The notes under the pieces are model-generated. The model did no database searches and was not told the DNA's origin. It saw nothing but the letters and a program-made list of their open reading frames with translations. Of a DNA stretch of 64,000 nucleotides, positions 38,420 to 47,674 are shown piece by piece. Origin of the DNA: Kitasatospora sp. MAA19. Its GTDB lineage: Bacteria; Actinomycetota; Actinomycetes; Streptomycetales; Streptomycetaceae. Where the stretch lies: NCBI RefSeq assembly GCF_029894125.1, contig NZ_JARXYZ010000005.1, positions 1 through 64,000 of the forward strand. The letters are read 5' to 3'. The position numbers and the translations under genes are program-made. Each line of letters starts with the position of its first letter. Positions within the stretch are counted from its first letter, which is position 1.

Positions 38420-39724
38420 ATGAACACGATCAGCAAGGCCGAAGTCCGCGCGCAGACCGTCCGGCTGCTCCGCTCGCTCCGGCTCCACCTCACCACCCCG
38501 ACCGGCGGGCACGCCCCGCTGCTCGGGGACTCCCCCCGGGCCTGGCTGCGGCGGCTGCCGTACGTCGTGGCGCTGATCATGCAGGCGTCGCTGATCCCCA
38601 CCGGGATCGCCGCCCTGGTCGGCTACTACAACGTCGCCCTGCCGATCGCCGGTGCGCTCACCATCGCCCAGACCGCGCCGCTGCTGCTCGCCATCACCCG
38701 GCCGCTGGCCGCCTGGTGGATCAGCGCGGCCGCCCTGGTCACCACGGCCTCCATCACCGCCCGGTACGACCAGCACGGCGGCACCTGGCCGTGGACGGCG
38801 CCGATGATCCTGGCGTACGTCTTCCTGCTGATCGCGCTCGCGCTGCGGGAGAGCCGGGCCACCCTGATCTCGGTCTGGATCGCCACGATCCTGCTCACCC
38901 TCCTCGCCACCACGCTCGGCTTCCCGCACGCCGACGACGGCACCACCATGCTGCTGGTCGCCCTCGGCGGCGCCGCCCTGCTGCTGGGCTGGGCCGTCCA
39001 GGACCGCACCGAGGCCCGCCGGCTGCTCGCCGAACAGGAGCACATCAGCGAGGCCGAACGCGAGCGGCGCACCCTGCTGGAGGAGCGTGCCCGGATCGCG
39101 CGGGAGCTGCACGACGTGGTGGCCCACCACATGTCGGTGATCGCCGTTCAGGCGGCCAGCGCGCCGTACCGGATCACCGGCGTACCGGCCGAGGCCACCG
39201 AGGAGTTCACCGCCATCGCCGGCACCGCGCGCGAGTCGCTGGCCGAGATGCGCCGGCTGCTGGGCGTGCTGCGCAGCGAGGAGTCCGCCGCCGAGAAGGT
39301 GCCGCAGCCCGGGATCGCGCAACTGCCCCAGCTGATCGAGACGGTGGGACGGGCCGGGGTCCCGGCCGAGCTGACCGTGGATCCGGGGCTGGCCGAGGCG
39401 GTGCCGCAGGCGGTCGGCCTCTCCGCCTACCGGATCGTGCAGGAGGCGCTGGCCAACGTGGTGCGCCACGCGCCCGGTTCGAAGGTCCGGGTCTGCCTGG
39501 TCGACGAGGGCCCCACCCTGCTGCTGACCGTGGTGAACACGCCGCCGCCGAAGCACACCGAGTCGTTGGAGGCCTCCATGGAGGGCACCGGGCAGGGACT
39601 GATCGGAATGCGGGAACGCGCCCGGCTGGTCGGTGGCAGGCTGGAGACCGGCCCGATGCCCGACGGCGGCTACAAGGTGGCCGCCGTCCTGCCCCTCGAA
39701 ACCCCCCGGGAGAAACCCGCATGA
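38420..39724 (+). CDS. Sensor histidine kinase (HisKA_3, NarX/DesK type)
   Basis: A 434-residue kinase has about six membrane helices (residues 48-200), then the HisKA_3 dimerisation helix with the phospho-acceptor His in RIARELHDVVAHHMSV. The ATPase lobe has an N-box near LANVVRHA and a G-box GTGQGLIGMRERA. The sensor part has no extracellular domain, so it may detect membrane stress. Its stop overlaps the response regulator start (ATGA). Its promoter carries the motif shared with 40504-40519. Confidence 0.93.
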   Translation: MNTISKAEVRAQTVRLLRSLRLHLTTPTGGHAPLLGDSPRAWLRRLPYVVALIMQASLIPTGIAALVGYYNVALPIAGALTIAQTAPLLLAITRPLAAWWISAAALVTTASITARYDQHGGTWPWTAPMILAYVFLLIALALRESRATLISVWIATILLTLLATTLGFPHADDGTTMLLVALGGAALLLGWAVQDRTEARRLLAEQEHISEAERERRTLLEERARIARELHDVVAHHMSVIAVQAASAPYRITGVPAEATEEFTAIAGTARESLAEMRRLLGVLRSEESAAEKVPQPGIAQLPQLIETVGRAGVPAELTVDPGLAEAVPQAVGLSAYRIVQEALANVVRHAPGSKVRVCLVDEGPTLLLTVVNTPPPKHTESLEASMEGTGQGLIGMRERARLVGGRLETGPMPDGGYKVAAVLPLETPREKPA

Positions 39725-40395
39725 CCATCCGCGTGATCATCGTCGACGACCAGGCCATGGTGCGGGCCGGCTTCGCCGCCCTGCTCAACGCCCAGAGCGA
39801 CATCGACGTGGTGGGGGACGCGGCGGACGGCGCGCAGGCCCTGGAGGTGAGCGGCCGCACCCACCCGGACCTGGTGCTGATGGACGTCCGCATGCCCGTC
39901 ATGGACGGCCTGGAGGCGGCCCGCCGACTGCTCGACCCGGCCGTGCCCGGCGCGCACCGGCCCAAGGTGATGATGCTGACCACCTTCGACGTGGACGACT
40001 ACGTGTACGAGGCGCTGCGCGCCGGGGCCAGCGGCTTCCTGCTCAAGGACGCCCCGCCCGCCGACCTGATATCCGCGGTCCGGGTGGTCGCGGCCGGCGA
40101 GGCGCTGCTCGCCCCCTCGGTGACCCGCCGGCTGATCGAGGACTTCGCCCGCAACCGGCCGGCCCGGCGGCGCGACCCGAAGCTGCGGCTCAACGGCCTG
40201 ACCCCGCGCGAGACCGAGGTGCTGGAGCTGATCGCCCGTGGCCTGTCCAACCAGGAGATCGCGGCCCGGCTGGTGCTGGCCGAACAGACCGTCAAGACCC
40301 ACATCGGGCGCATCCTCGCCAAGCTCGACCTGCGCGACCGGGCCCAGGCCGTCGTCCTCGCCTACGAGTCGGGCCTGGTGACCCCGGGCCAGTGA
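39721..40395 (+). CDS. LuxR/NarL-type response regulator
   Basis: This 224-residue protein has a receiver domain with Asp9-Asp10, phosphorylatable Asp55 in LVLMDVRMP and Lys in FLLKDAPP. A LuxR HTH follows (LTPRETEVLELIARGLSNQE, then VLAEQTVKTHIGRILAKL). It pairs with the overlapping kinase gene. The duplicated 16-bp motif upstream of the operon and of the next gene is the best candidate binding site. Confidence 0.95.
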   Translation: MTIRVIIVDDQAMVRAGFAALLNAQSDIDVVGDAADGAQALEVSGRTHPDLVLMDVRMPVMDGLEAARRLLDPAVPGAHRPKVMMLTTFDVDDYVYEALRAGASGFLLKDAPPADLISAVRVVAAGEALLAPSVTRRLIEDFARNRPARRRDPKLRLNGLTPRETEVLELIARGLSNQEIAARLVLAEQTVKTHIGRILAKLDLRDRAQAVVLAYESGLVTPGQ

Positions 40396-40503
40396 GGCCC
40401 GCGGCCCGCCCCGGCGCCGTGCTCCGCGCCGCATTCCGCGTCGCTCTCCGCGCCTGCCTCCGCGCCGCACCCCCTGCAGTACCCCGTGCTGCACCCCCAG
40501 TAA

Positions 40504-40519
40504 TACCCCGGTAGCACCC
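40504..40519. promoter_or_regulatory. Putative response-regulator site, copy 2
   Basis: Exact 16-bp copy of 38346-38361, 91 bp before the DUF1023 hydrolase start. Confidence 0.6.
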
Positions 40520-40610
40520 GGGAGTTGGCCCCGCGGTGTGACGTCCGCGGGGCCGTCGCATTTCTACCTTCCTCTCCGTCGAAGTCGAACGGACAAGGGA
40601 GGGGCCGGAC

Positions 40611-41732
40611 ATGGGGAAGTTTCGGGTCAGGAGAGCGATCGCGGCCAGTGGGGTGGTCCTCGCCGCGGTGCTCGGCCTCGGCGGCTTCTCCGCGGACGCC
40701 CAGCAGGCCGTCACCGGCCCGCCGCCGGGCAGCGCCGCCTGGGTGGCCGACACCGCGCTCGGCGTCCACCCGCCCGACCCGGCCACCACCACCCCGGCCG
40801 AGGTCGCGGCCTTCTTCGCCCGGCTGACGCCCGCTCAGCAGGACGCGCTGGCCGTCCGGCACCCGCTGGTGGTCGGCAACCTGGACGGCGCCCCGGTCCG
40901 GCTCCGGTACCGGGCCAACACCCTGGCCCTCACCGCCGAACGCGGCCGCGAACTCGCCCGGGCCACCGACCCGGCGCTCACCCCACAGGACCACGAGGCC
41001 GCCCGCGACCGCGCCGAGCGCTACCGCACCCTGCTGGACGGTGGCCGCCAGATCCTCGCCTTCGACCCGCGCGGCCGCGGCCAGATCGCCGAGGTGTTCG
41101 GCGACCTCGCCACCGCCCGCCGCACCGCCGTCGTCGTCCCCGGCTCCGACATCGACCTGCACAACTTCGACCGCGCCTCCAGCCCGTACGGCACCCCCGC
41201 CGGCATGGCCCGCTCGCTCTACCAGGCCACCGACCGGCAGACCGCCGTGATCGCCTGGACCGGCTACACCACCCCGCTCGGGATCGGCCTGGACGCCGCC
41301 ACCGAGGACCTGGCCCGGGCCGGGGCCGAGCGGCTCACCCGGCTGCTCGACGGACTCGCCGTCAGCACCCGCCCGCAGGCCCCGGCCACGGTGTTCTGCC
41401 ACAGCTACGGCTCGGTGGTCTGCGGCCTGGCCCGCCCCGGCCCCGACCAGGCCTCCGGCGTGGTCGTCCTCGGCTCGCCGGGGATGGGCGTCGGCTCGGC
41501 CGCCGACCTCGACCCGCGCGTCCCGCTCTGGGCCACCGCCCGCAACGACTCCGACTGGATCGGCCGGGTCCCCTACGTCTCGGTGCTCGGCCTGGGCCAC
41601 GGCGCCGACCCGACCGCCCCCGGCTTCGGCGCCCGCCCGCTGCCCGCCACCGGATCCGCGGGCCACGCCGGCTACTTCGCCCCCGGCACCGCCTCCCTCG
41701 CCGCCTTCGCCGCCGTCGCGCTCGGCCGCTGA
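40611..41732 (+). CDS. Secreted DUF1023 alpha/beta-hydrolase
   Basis: This 373-residue protein has a signal peptide (RRAIAASGVVLAAVLGLGGFSADAQ with an Ala-rich cleavage region). The DUF1023 fold follows, with ILAFDPRGRGQIAEVFG, a nucleophile elbow CHSYGSV and a C-terminal GHAGYF histidine. The family is a set of extracellular esterase-like proteins of unknown substrate. It is adjacent to the two-component genes and shares their promoter motif, so it is a likely target. A paralogue is encoded at 48183. Confidence 0.87.
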   Translation: MGKFRVRRAIAASGVVLAAVLGLGGFSADAQQAVTGPPPGSAAWVADTALGVHPPDPATTTPAEVAAFFARLTPAQQDALAVRHPLVVGNLDGAPVRLRYRANTLALTAERGRELARATDPALTPQDHEAARDRAERYRTLLDGGRQILAFDPRGRGQIAEVFGDLATARRTAVVVPGSDIDLHNFDRASSPYGTPAGMARSLYQATDRQTAVIAWTGYTTPLGIGLDAATEDLARAGAERLTRLLDGLAVSTRPQAPATVFCHSYGSVVCGLARPGPDQASGVVVLGSPGMGVGSAADLDPRVPLWATARNDSDWIGRVPYVSVLGLGHGADPTAPGFGARPLPATGSAGHAGYFAPGTASLAAFAAVALGR

Positions 41733-41766
41733 CCGCTAGCCGCCCGCCACCGAAAGGAGCACCACC

Positions 41767-42996
41767 ATGGCCCACCCGCTCACCGCCCTGCGCAGCGCCG
41801 CCCGCCAGGTCGACGCGCGCACCCCCGAGACCCGCGACCGCGCCCTGGACGGGCTGCGCGCCCTCGCCCTGCTCGCCGTACCAGTCGGGCACTGGCTGCT
41901 CGGCGGCTTCACGCTCTCCGCCGACGGCGCCCTGCACAACGCCAGCCCGCTCTCCGCGCTCGGCGGCCTCGCCCCGATCAGCTGGGTGCTGCAGATGCTC
42001 GGGGTGTTCTTCCTGGTCGGCGGCCACTCCTCGGTCCAGTCGCTGGAACGCGCCCGGGCCAAGGGCGTGACGTACCCGGGGTGGATGCGCGGCCGGACGG
42101 TGCGGCTGCTGCGCCCGGTGCTGGGGGTGACGGCCGTCTGGGCGCTGCTGATCGCACTGCTGCCCGCGCTCGGCGTCCCCTCGGACACCGTGCGGACCGG
42201 CGCGACGCTGGTGGTGCAGCCGCTCTGGTACATCGCGGTCTACCTGGGGCTGACCGCGCTCACCCCGCTCTGCGTGGCGGCCGGGCGCCGGCTGGGCGGC
42301 TGGTCGGCGGGCGCCCTGGTGGCCGCCGTCGCCACGGTCGACCTGCTGCGGTACGGGCCGTGGGCGGAGGCGATGCCGTCCTGGGTCGGGCTGCTGAACA
42401 TCCTGCCGGGCTGGCTGTTCGGCTACCAGCTGGGCGTGCTGTGGGCGCAGGGCCGACTCGGCCGCCCGACCGCCCGGGTGCTGCTGCTCGGCGGCGGCGC
42501 GCTGTTCGCCACCCTGCTGGTGGTGTTCCACTACCCGGCCAGCATGGTCGGGGTGCCCGGGGTCGAGCGGACCAACTCGCACCCGCCGTCCCTGCTGGTG
42601 CTGGCCCTGGCGGCGACGCAGTGCGGCGCCGCGGTGCTGCTGCGGGAGCGGCTGGGCCGCCTGCTGACCCGCCGTCCGCTGCTGTGGCTGCCGGTGGTGG
42701 TGGTCAACCTCTCGGCGATGACGATCTTCTGCTGGCACCAGAGCGCGATGCTCGCGGTGGCGGTGCCCGGCGCGGCCGGCCTGGGCGCCCTGCCGGGGCT
42801 GACCACCGCGCCGGACTCGGTCGGCTGGGTGGCCGCCCGGGTGGCGCTGCTTCCGCTGTTCGGAGCCGTGCTGGTGGCGATCGGGTGGTTCACCCGGCGG
42901 TTCGACGGGCCCTGGACGGCCTTCTCCCGGGCCGGGAAGGCGCTGGCCGCGGCGGGCGCGGCGCTGTTCGCCGCGTACGCGCTGGGCATGGTGTGA
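41767..42996 (+). CDS. Acyltransferase-3 family membrane protein
   Basis: A 409-residue integral membrane protein of the OafA/acyltransferase-3 family has RALDGLRALALLAVPVGHWL near the N-terminus, with the conserved His in VGH, and about ten hydrophobic helices. Such enzymes transfer acyl groups to sugars, lipids or antibiotics. It begins 34 bp after the DUF1023 hydrolase gene with GAAAGGAG upstream, so both are probably in one operon and could act in acylation and deacylation of a surface molecule (inference). Confidence 0.88.
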   Translation: MAHPLTALRSAARQVDARTPETRDRALDGLRALALLAVPVGHWLLGGFTLSADGALHNASPLSALGGLAPISWVLQMLGVFFLVGGHSSVQSLERARAKGVTYPGWMRGRTVRLLRPVLGVTAVWALLIALLPALGVPSDTVRTGATLVVQPLWYIAVYLGLTALTPLCVAAGRRLGGWSAGALVAAVATVDLLRYGPWAEAMPSWVGLLNILPGWLFGYQLGVLWAQGRLGRPTARVLLLGGGALFATLLVVFHYPASMVGVPGVERTNSHPPSLLVLALAATQCGAAVLLRERLGRLLTRRPLLWLPVVVVNLSAMTIFCWHQSAMLAVAVPGAAGLGALPGLTTAPDSVGWVAARVALLPLFGAVLVAIGWFTRRFDGPWTAFSRAGKALAAAGAALFAAYALGMV

Positions 42997-43020
42997 CCTG
43001 CACCGGAGGGTGAGGCACGA

Positions 43021-43052
43021 AAGGGGCGCGGACCGACCGGTCCGCGCCCCTT
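43021..43052 (+). terminator. Terminator of the hydrolase-acyltransferase operon
   Basis: A 14-bp perfect stem (AAGGGGCGCGGACC and complement) with a 4-nt loop begins 24 bp after the acyltransferase stop. Confidence 0.85.
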
Positions 43053-43230
43053 CGACCGTTCCGCCGACGGTTCGGCGCGGGTGGTCCACACCCGGATGCA
43101 TCCGCATGCGAACCGATACGCACTGTGATGTCCTGTGACGGACGGCGACCATCGCTGGACCGCGCCCGCCCACGGCCCGTCCGTCCGCATTCGCCGCTCC
43201 TCCCCGCACACCCCTTCTCCGAGGAGTTCC

Positions 43231-45168
43231 ATGTCCCCGTCCCCAGCATGCCCACAGCCCCGGCCCCGGGCCCGCCGCCGGCTGTCGGCCACCGCCGTGG
43301 TCTGCGCGGTGACCACCGGCACCCTGCTCGGCGCCGTCGGGCCGGTCGCCGCCCACGGCGGGCCGGCCACCCCCGGGCAGAACGACCTCGCCCCGCACAT
43401 CGCCTCACCCCGGGTGATGGCCGAGATGCGGGACGACGAGGTCGCCGCGCTCGGCGCCGAGCACGCCGAGGAGCACGCCCGGGCCCGCGCCGCCATCCGC
43501 GGCATCGGCGACTACCCGCAGACCACCCGCACCAACCGGTACAACGCGCTGACGGCCTCCCAGTCCAGCACCAACGCCGCCTTCGACCCGAAGGTCTTCG
43601 GGTCGTTCAAGGAGTACTTCCCCTCCCCCGACTTCGGCGACCACGTCGCGCTGCTGCCCACCGGCAAGGTGCTGCTGTTCTCCTTCGAGCGGATCGAGAC
43701 CAACCCGGAGAAGGAGCCCGCCCCCACCCAGACCACCGGCAAGGAGAACGCCGGCCGGGCCTTCCTCTGGGACCCGGCCAAGGGCACCGGCAAGGACGCC
43801 TTCAAGCAGGTCACCCCGCCGGTCGCCGACATGCCGGACGGCCTCAACGAGCCCCGCCCGGTACCGTTCTTCTGCTCCGGCCACTCCTTCCTGCCCAACG
43901 GCATGCTCGGCGTCTTCGGCGGCAACCTGGGCGGCAACGGCGGCACCGGCGCCAAGCTCTCGCTGATCTTCGACCCGTGGACCGAGACCTGGACCCGCAA
44001 CCCCGACATGTCGGTCGGCCGCTGGTACCCCTCGGTGGTGACCGGCGCCGACGGCCGGCAGCTGATCATGTCCGGCCAGTCCGAACTCGGCTACGGCACC
44101 CCGACCCCGGTGGTCGAGCGCTTCCCCGCCAAGGGCTCGCCCGTCCCCCAGGGCAAGAACGACACCCCGAGGAACACCCCGGTGGACCGGTTCAAGGCGG
44201 ACGGCCCGTTCACCACCGACTACCCGCACCTGTTCTCGCTCAACGACGGCAACGTCTACGGCTTCGGCCGCCAGCCCAACGAGCAGTGGAAGTTCGACCC
44301 CGTCGCCGAGTCCCGCAGCGACCTGACGGCCCGCCCGGACGGCCGCAAGCGCAACTACGGCTCCGCCGTGATGCTGCCCGGCGGCGTCAACGGCCCGGAC
44401 TCCACCCTGGTCCTCGGCGGCGACCGCGACAACCCGAGCACCCTGCGCTTCTCCAACGGCAGTTGGACCGCCGAGAAGTCCCGCGCCTTCGGCCGCACCC
44501 AGGACGACACCCTCCTGCTGCCCAACGGCCGGCTGATGACCGTCAACGGCGCGTACGACATCCGCGACTACGGCAACGGCCCGTACAACCCCAACGCCGA
44601 CCTCAAGTACCGCCAGGTCGAACTGCGCGACGACCAGGGCAACTGGAAGCTCGGCCCGGTCCAGCGGCTCCCGCGCGGCTACCACTCCAACGCGGTGGTC
44701 CTGCCGGACGGACGCGTCATGGTGACCGGCGACGAACTCCAGCAGCTGGCCAACAACACGGACGTCAACGGCACGGTGAGCGGAGTCCCCGGCACCACGG
44801 GCCCGGTCACCATGAACGGCACCATCGAGATCTACGAGCCCGCCTACCTGCACCAGGGCGACCGGCCCGCGCTGGACAACCCGCCCACCTCGCCGGTCGG
44901 TTACGACAAGACCTTCACGGTCACCAGCACCACCCCGGGCCAGGCCGTCAAGGCCGTCCTGCTGTCGCCGACCACCTCCACCCACTCGGTCAACACCAGT
45001 CAGCGCCACCTCGACCTGCGGATCACCAGCCGGGCCGGCAACCGGCTCCAGCTCCAGGCCCCGCCGGACGCCAAGGCCGCGCCGCCCGGCTGGTACATGC
45101 TCTTCCTGCTCAACGACCAGGGCGTACCCAGCATCGCGAGATGGATCCAGCTCAGCTCCTCGGCCTGA
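43231..45168 (+). CDS. Secreted copper-radical oxidase (galactose/glyoxal oxidase family)
   Basis: The ATG at 43231 has GAGGAG upstream and gives 645 residues. A twin-arginine-like signal (RRRLSATAVVCAVTTGTLLG, ending VAAHG) directs export. Kelch-type propeller repeats and a DUF1929 C-terminal domain follow. The residues needed for the copper-radical site align with galactose oxidase: Cys215 (FFCSGHSF) and Tyr266 (RWYPS) for the thioether cofactor, Tyr484-His485 (RGYHSN) and His585 (STHSVNT) as ligands. Such enzymes oxidise alcohols or aldehydes and release hydrogen peroxide. The next gene is a peroxidase. It is related to GlxA, but CslA-type glycan synthesis genes are absent. Confidence 0.85.
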   Translation: MSPSPACPQPRPRARRRLSATAVVCAVTTGTLLGAVGPVAAHGGPATPGQNDLAPHIASPRVMAEMRDDEVAALGAEHAEEHARARAAIRGIGDYPQTTRTNRYNALTASQSSTNAAFDPKVFGSFKEYFPSPDFGDHVALLPTGKVLLFSFERIETNPEKEPAPTQTTGKENAGRAFLWDPAKGTGKDAFKQVTPPVADMPDGLNEPRPVPFFCSGHSFLPNGMLGVFGGNLGGNGGTGAKLSLIFDPWTETWTRNPDMSVGRWYPSVVTGADGRQLIMSGQSELGYGTPTPVVERFPAKGSPVPQGKNDTPRNTPVDRFKADGPFTTDYPHLFSLNDGNVYGFGRQPNEQWKFDPVAESRSDLTARPDGRKRNYGSAVMLPGGVNGPDSTLVLGGDRDNPSTLRFSNGSWTAEKSRAFGRTQDDTLLLPNGRLMTVNGAYDIRDYGNGPYNPNADLKYRQVELRDDQGNWKLGPVQRLPRGYHSNAVVLPDGRVMVTGDELQQLANNTDVNGTVSGVPGTTGPVTMNGTIEIYEPAYLHQGDRPALDNPPTSPVGYDKTFTVTSTTPGQAVKAVLLSPTTSTHSVNTSQRHLDLRITSRAGNRLQLQAPPDAKAAPPGWYMLFLLNDQGVPSIARWIQLSSSA

Positions 45169-45197
45169 CCACCCCCCACCCAGAAAGGAACCCACCC

Positions 45198-47573
45198 ATG
45201 GCACCGGATCTGAGACTGCGCGAGAGTGACGAGATCCAGGGCGACATCCTCGCCGGCTTCAAGAAGGACAACGTCAGCGTCCTGTTCCTCAAGTTCGAGG
45301 ATGCGGGCCGGGCCCGCGAATGGCTGCGCCAACTGGTCCCGCAGATCGCCACCACCCGCGAGGTCGCCACCTTCAACGAGGCGTTCAGCGAGGCCCGCAA
45401 GTCCTCGGGCGGCGACGACCCGAAGACGCTCAAGGCCACCTGGCTGGGCGTCAGCTTCACCTACGAGGGCCTGCGCGCGCTCTCCACCACCGACCCGTTC
45501 GTGACGCCCCCGCCGATCGGCAGCGGCCTGGAGGCGTTCAAGGAGGGCTCGGCCAAGCGGGCCGGCGCGCTCGGTGACACCGGCGACAACTCCCCGGAGA
45601 ACTGGCTCTTCGGCAACGGCAAGAACCAGCCGATCCACGCCGTGCTGAAGCTCTCGGCGGACAGCGAGAAGGACCTCCAGGCGGCCATCGAGGCCCAGCG
45701 CATCGCGGCCGCCGAGCAGCGCGTCCTGATCGTCTACCAGCAGAACGCCCAGACCCTGCTGGGCAGCCGCCGCGGCAAGGAGCACTTCGGCTTCAAGGAC
45801 GGCATCAGCGAGCCCGGCATCAGGGACTTCGACCGGCCCGCCCCGGCCAGGCCGGAGGAGCTGGACGGCCACCCCGGCACCCGGCTCATCCCGCCCGGCG
45901 AGTTCGTCTGCGGCGAGGACAACGACCCGTTCAGCTTCCCGAAGGACCAGTACCCGGTCTGGTCGCGCAACGGCTCCTTCCAGGTGATCCGCCGGCTCGC
46001 CCAGGACGTCCCCGGCTGGTGGTCGCAGGTCTCGATCAAGCTGCGGGAGCTCAAGCAGGCCAAGGCCGTCCCGGACAGCGCCACCACCGAGTGGCTGGCC
46101 GCCCGGATGGTCGGCCGCTGGCGCTCCGGCGCCCCGGTCTGCAAGCACCAGGACCGGGACGTCCCGAACAACCCGAGCGCGGCCTCGGACAACGACTTCG
46201 ACTTCCGGGACGATCTGGAGGGCCTGGTCACCCCGCTCTGGTCACACCTGCGCAAGACCAGCCCGCGCGCCGCCCTGCAGGAGAGCCCGGACAAGGAGCC
46301 GTTCGCCGCCAAGGACCTCGACGGCCGGCGGATCATGCGCCGCGGCACGCCGTACGGGGCCCCGTTCGACCCGGCGTCCGAGGGCCCGGGCGGCCCCGAC
46401 GACCCGCGCGGCCTGCTGTTCATCTGCTACCAGGCCGACATCCAGCGGCAGTTCGAGTTCATCCAGGCCGACTGGATGGACCAGCCGAACTTCCCGCCCA
46501 ACCGTCAGACGGACACCACCCCGCCCGGGCACGCGGGGCCGCGGCCCGTCCCCGGCAAGGACCCGGTCACCCAGGAGGCCCCCGACGTCGACTTCGAGAG
46601 CCGGGACCAGGACGGCACGATCAGGCACACCCCGGTGAGCTTCCAGCAGTTCGTGCAGACCACCGGCTCGGTGTACGCCTTCATGCCGTCCATCAGCGTG
46701 TTGAAGGCGCTCTGCGACGGCCGGCTCACCCCCCAGGGCGGCGGGCAGACCACCGGCCAGGGCGGGCAGACCGGGCAGACCCAGCAGCCGGGCGGCGGCC
46801 AGCAGCCCAAGCCGCAGCCGGTGAAGGCGTACCCGTGCGACGAGTTCCTCCCCGTCCCGGACCAGCAGCGCCGGGGCGGTCAGAGCCAGTACTGGGCGTT
46901 CCACGGCGACCGGTGCCGGCTGATCTCGGTGGCCGACGGCTCCGCGCACACCGACCGCAAGGTCGAGGACGACACCTGGCTGAACACCTGGTCCTGTCTG
47001 CAGGGCGTCGGCCGGGTCGACTGCATCCTGCCGATGCCGGACCTGCAGAACCCGGGCGGGAAGAGCTGGTACTGGGTGTTCCACAGCACCAGCGGCCGCC
47101 AGCAGTACCGGGCCGTCTCGATCACCTGCGGCGGCGGCAGCTACACCACCGCGCTGGAGCGCGCGGACCGCGACCTCACCGCCTGGGGCTCGCTCAGCGG
47201 CGTCGGCCAGGTGGACTGCTGGCTGCCGGTGCCCGACCAGCAGCGGGTCGGCGGGAAGAGCTGGTACTGGGTGTTCCACACCACCAGCGGCCGCCAGCAG
47301 TACCGGCTCTGCTCGATCGCCGACGGCTCCGCGCACACCGACGTCCGCGAGCGCACCGACCGTGAGATCTCCCAGTGGGGCTCGCTGAACGGCCTGAGCC
47401 GGGTGGACTGCTTCCTGCCCGTCCCGGACTGCCAACGGGTCGGCGGCCAGAGCGAGTACTGGGCGTTCTGCGGCCAGAGCTACCGCCGGATCTCGATCGC
47501 CGACGGCAGCGGCCACCCCGACCGGCTGGTCTCCGGCGACCGCTCCTGCGACGCCTGGGCCTCGCTGGGCTGA
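45198..47573 (+). CDS. DyP-type peroxidase with four hemopexin-like repeats
   Basis: This 791-residue protein joins a full DyP peroxidase (residues 1-510) to a Gly/Gln/Pro linker and a four-repeat C-terminal domain (547-791). The peroxidase has the GxxDG motif with Asp201 (FGFKDGISEPG), proximal His350 (WSHLRKTSPR) and distal Arg in IMRRGTPYG. Each repeat of 55-65 residues starts with DC-LPVPD and contains YWxF and YR positions, like the blades of hemopexin propellers. DyP enzymes use hydrogen peroxide to oxidise dyes, phenols and metals. No Sec or Tat signal is visible. It follows the oxidase gene by 29 bp with AAAGGAA, so both are one operon and the oxidase probably supplies peroxide. Confidence 0.88.
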   Translation: MAPDLRLRESDEIQGDILAGFKKDNVSVLFLKFEDAGRAREWLRQLVPQIATTREVATFNEAFSEARKSSGGDDPKTLKATWLGVSFTYEGLRALSTTDPFVTPPPIGSGLEAFKEGSAKRAGALGDTGDNSPENWLFGNGKNQPIHAVLKLSADSEKDLQAAIEAQRIAAAEQRVLIVYQQNAQTLLGSRRGKEHFGFKDGISEPGIRDFDRPAPARPEELDGHPGTRLIPPGEFVCGEDNDPFSFPKDQYPVWSRNGSFQVIRRLAQDVPGWWSQVSIKLRELKQAKAVPDSATTEWLAARMVGRWRSGAPVCKHQDRDVPNNPSAASDNDFDFRDDLEGLVTPLWSHLRKTSPRAALQESPDKEPFAAKDLDGRRIMRRGTPYGAPFDPASEGPGGPDDPRGLLFICYQADIQRQFEFIQADWMDQPNFPPNRQTDTTPPGHAGPRPVPGKDPVTQEAPDVDFESRDQDGTIRHTPVSFQQFVQTTGSVYAFMPSISVLKALCDGRLTPQGGGQTTGQGGQTGQTQQPGGGQQPKPQPVKAYPCDEFLPVPDQQRRGGQSQYWAFHGDRCRLISVADGSAHTDRKVEDDTWLNTWSCLQGVGRVDCILPMPDLQNPGGKSWYWVFHSTSGRQQYRAVSITCGGGSYTTALERADRDLTAWGSLSGVGQVDCWLPVPDQQRVGGKSWYWVFHTTSGRQQYRLCSIADGSAHTDVRERTDREISQWGSLNGLSRVDCFLPVPDCQRVGGQSEYWAFCGQSYRRISIADGSGHPDRLVSGDRSCDAWASLG
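46836..47570 (+). repeat. Four-fold hemopexin-like repeat region of the DyP gene
   Basis: Repeats start at residues 547, 608, 673 and 737 (bases 46836, 47019, 47214, 47406). Shared features are LPVPDxQ, a GG pair, YWVF or YWAF, QYR or SYR, SIADGSxHTD and WxSLxG. The third and second are most alike at DNA level, suggesting internal duplication. Confidence 0.85.
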
Positions 47574-47674
47574 CCGGCCGCATCGGCCACATCGGCCAGA
47601 CCGGCCCGCCCGCCCCCGGTACGCCTCGCGCGCACCGGGGGCGCGTTGTCGGCGCCGTGCTCTAACCTGCCGCC

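Noticed and set aside
40538..42070. Large alternate-frame reading frames over the DUF1023 and acyltransferase genes
   Set aside because: Arg/Pro/His-rich composition typical of off-frame translation in high-GC DNA.
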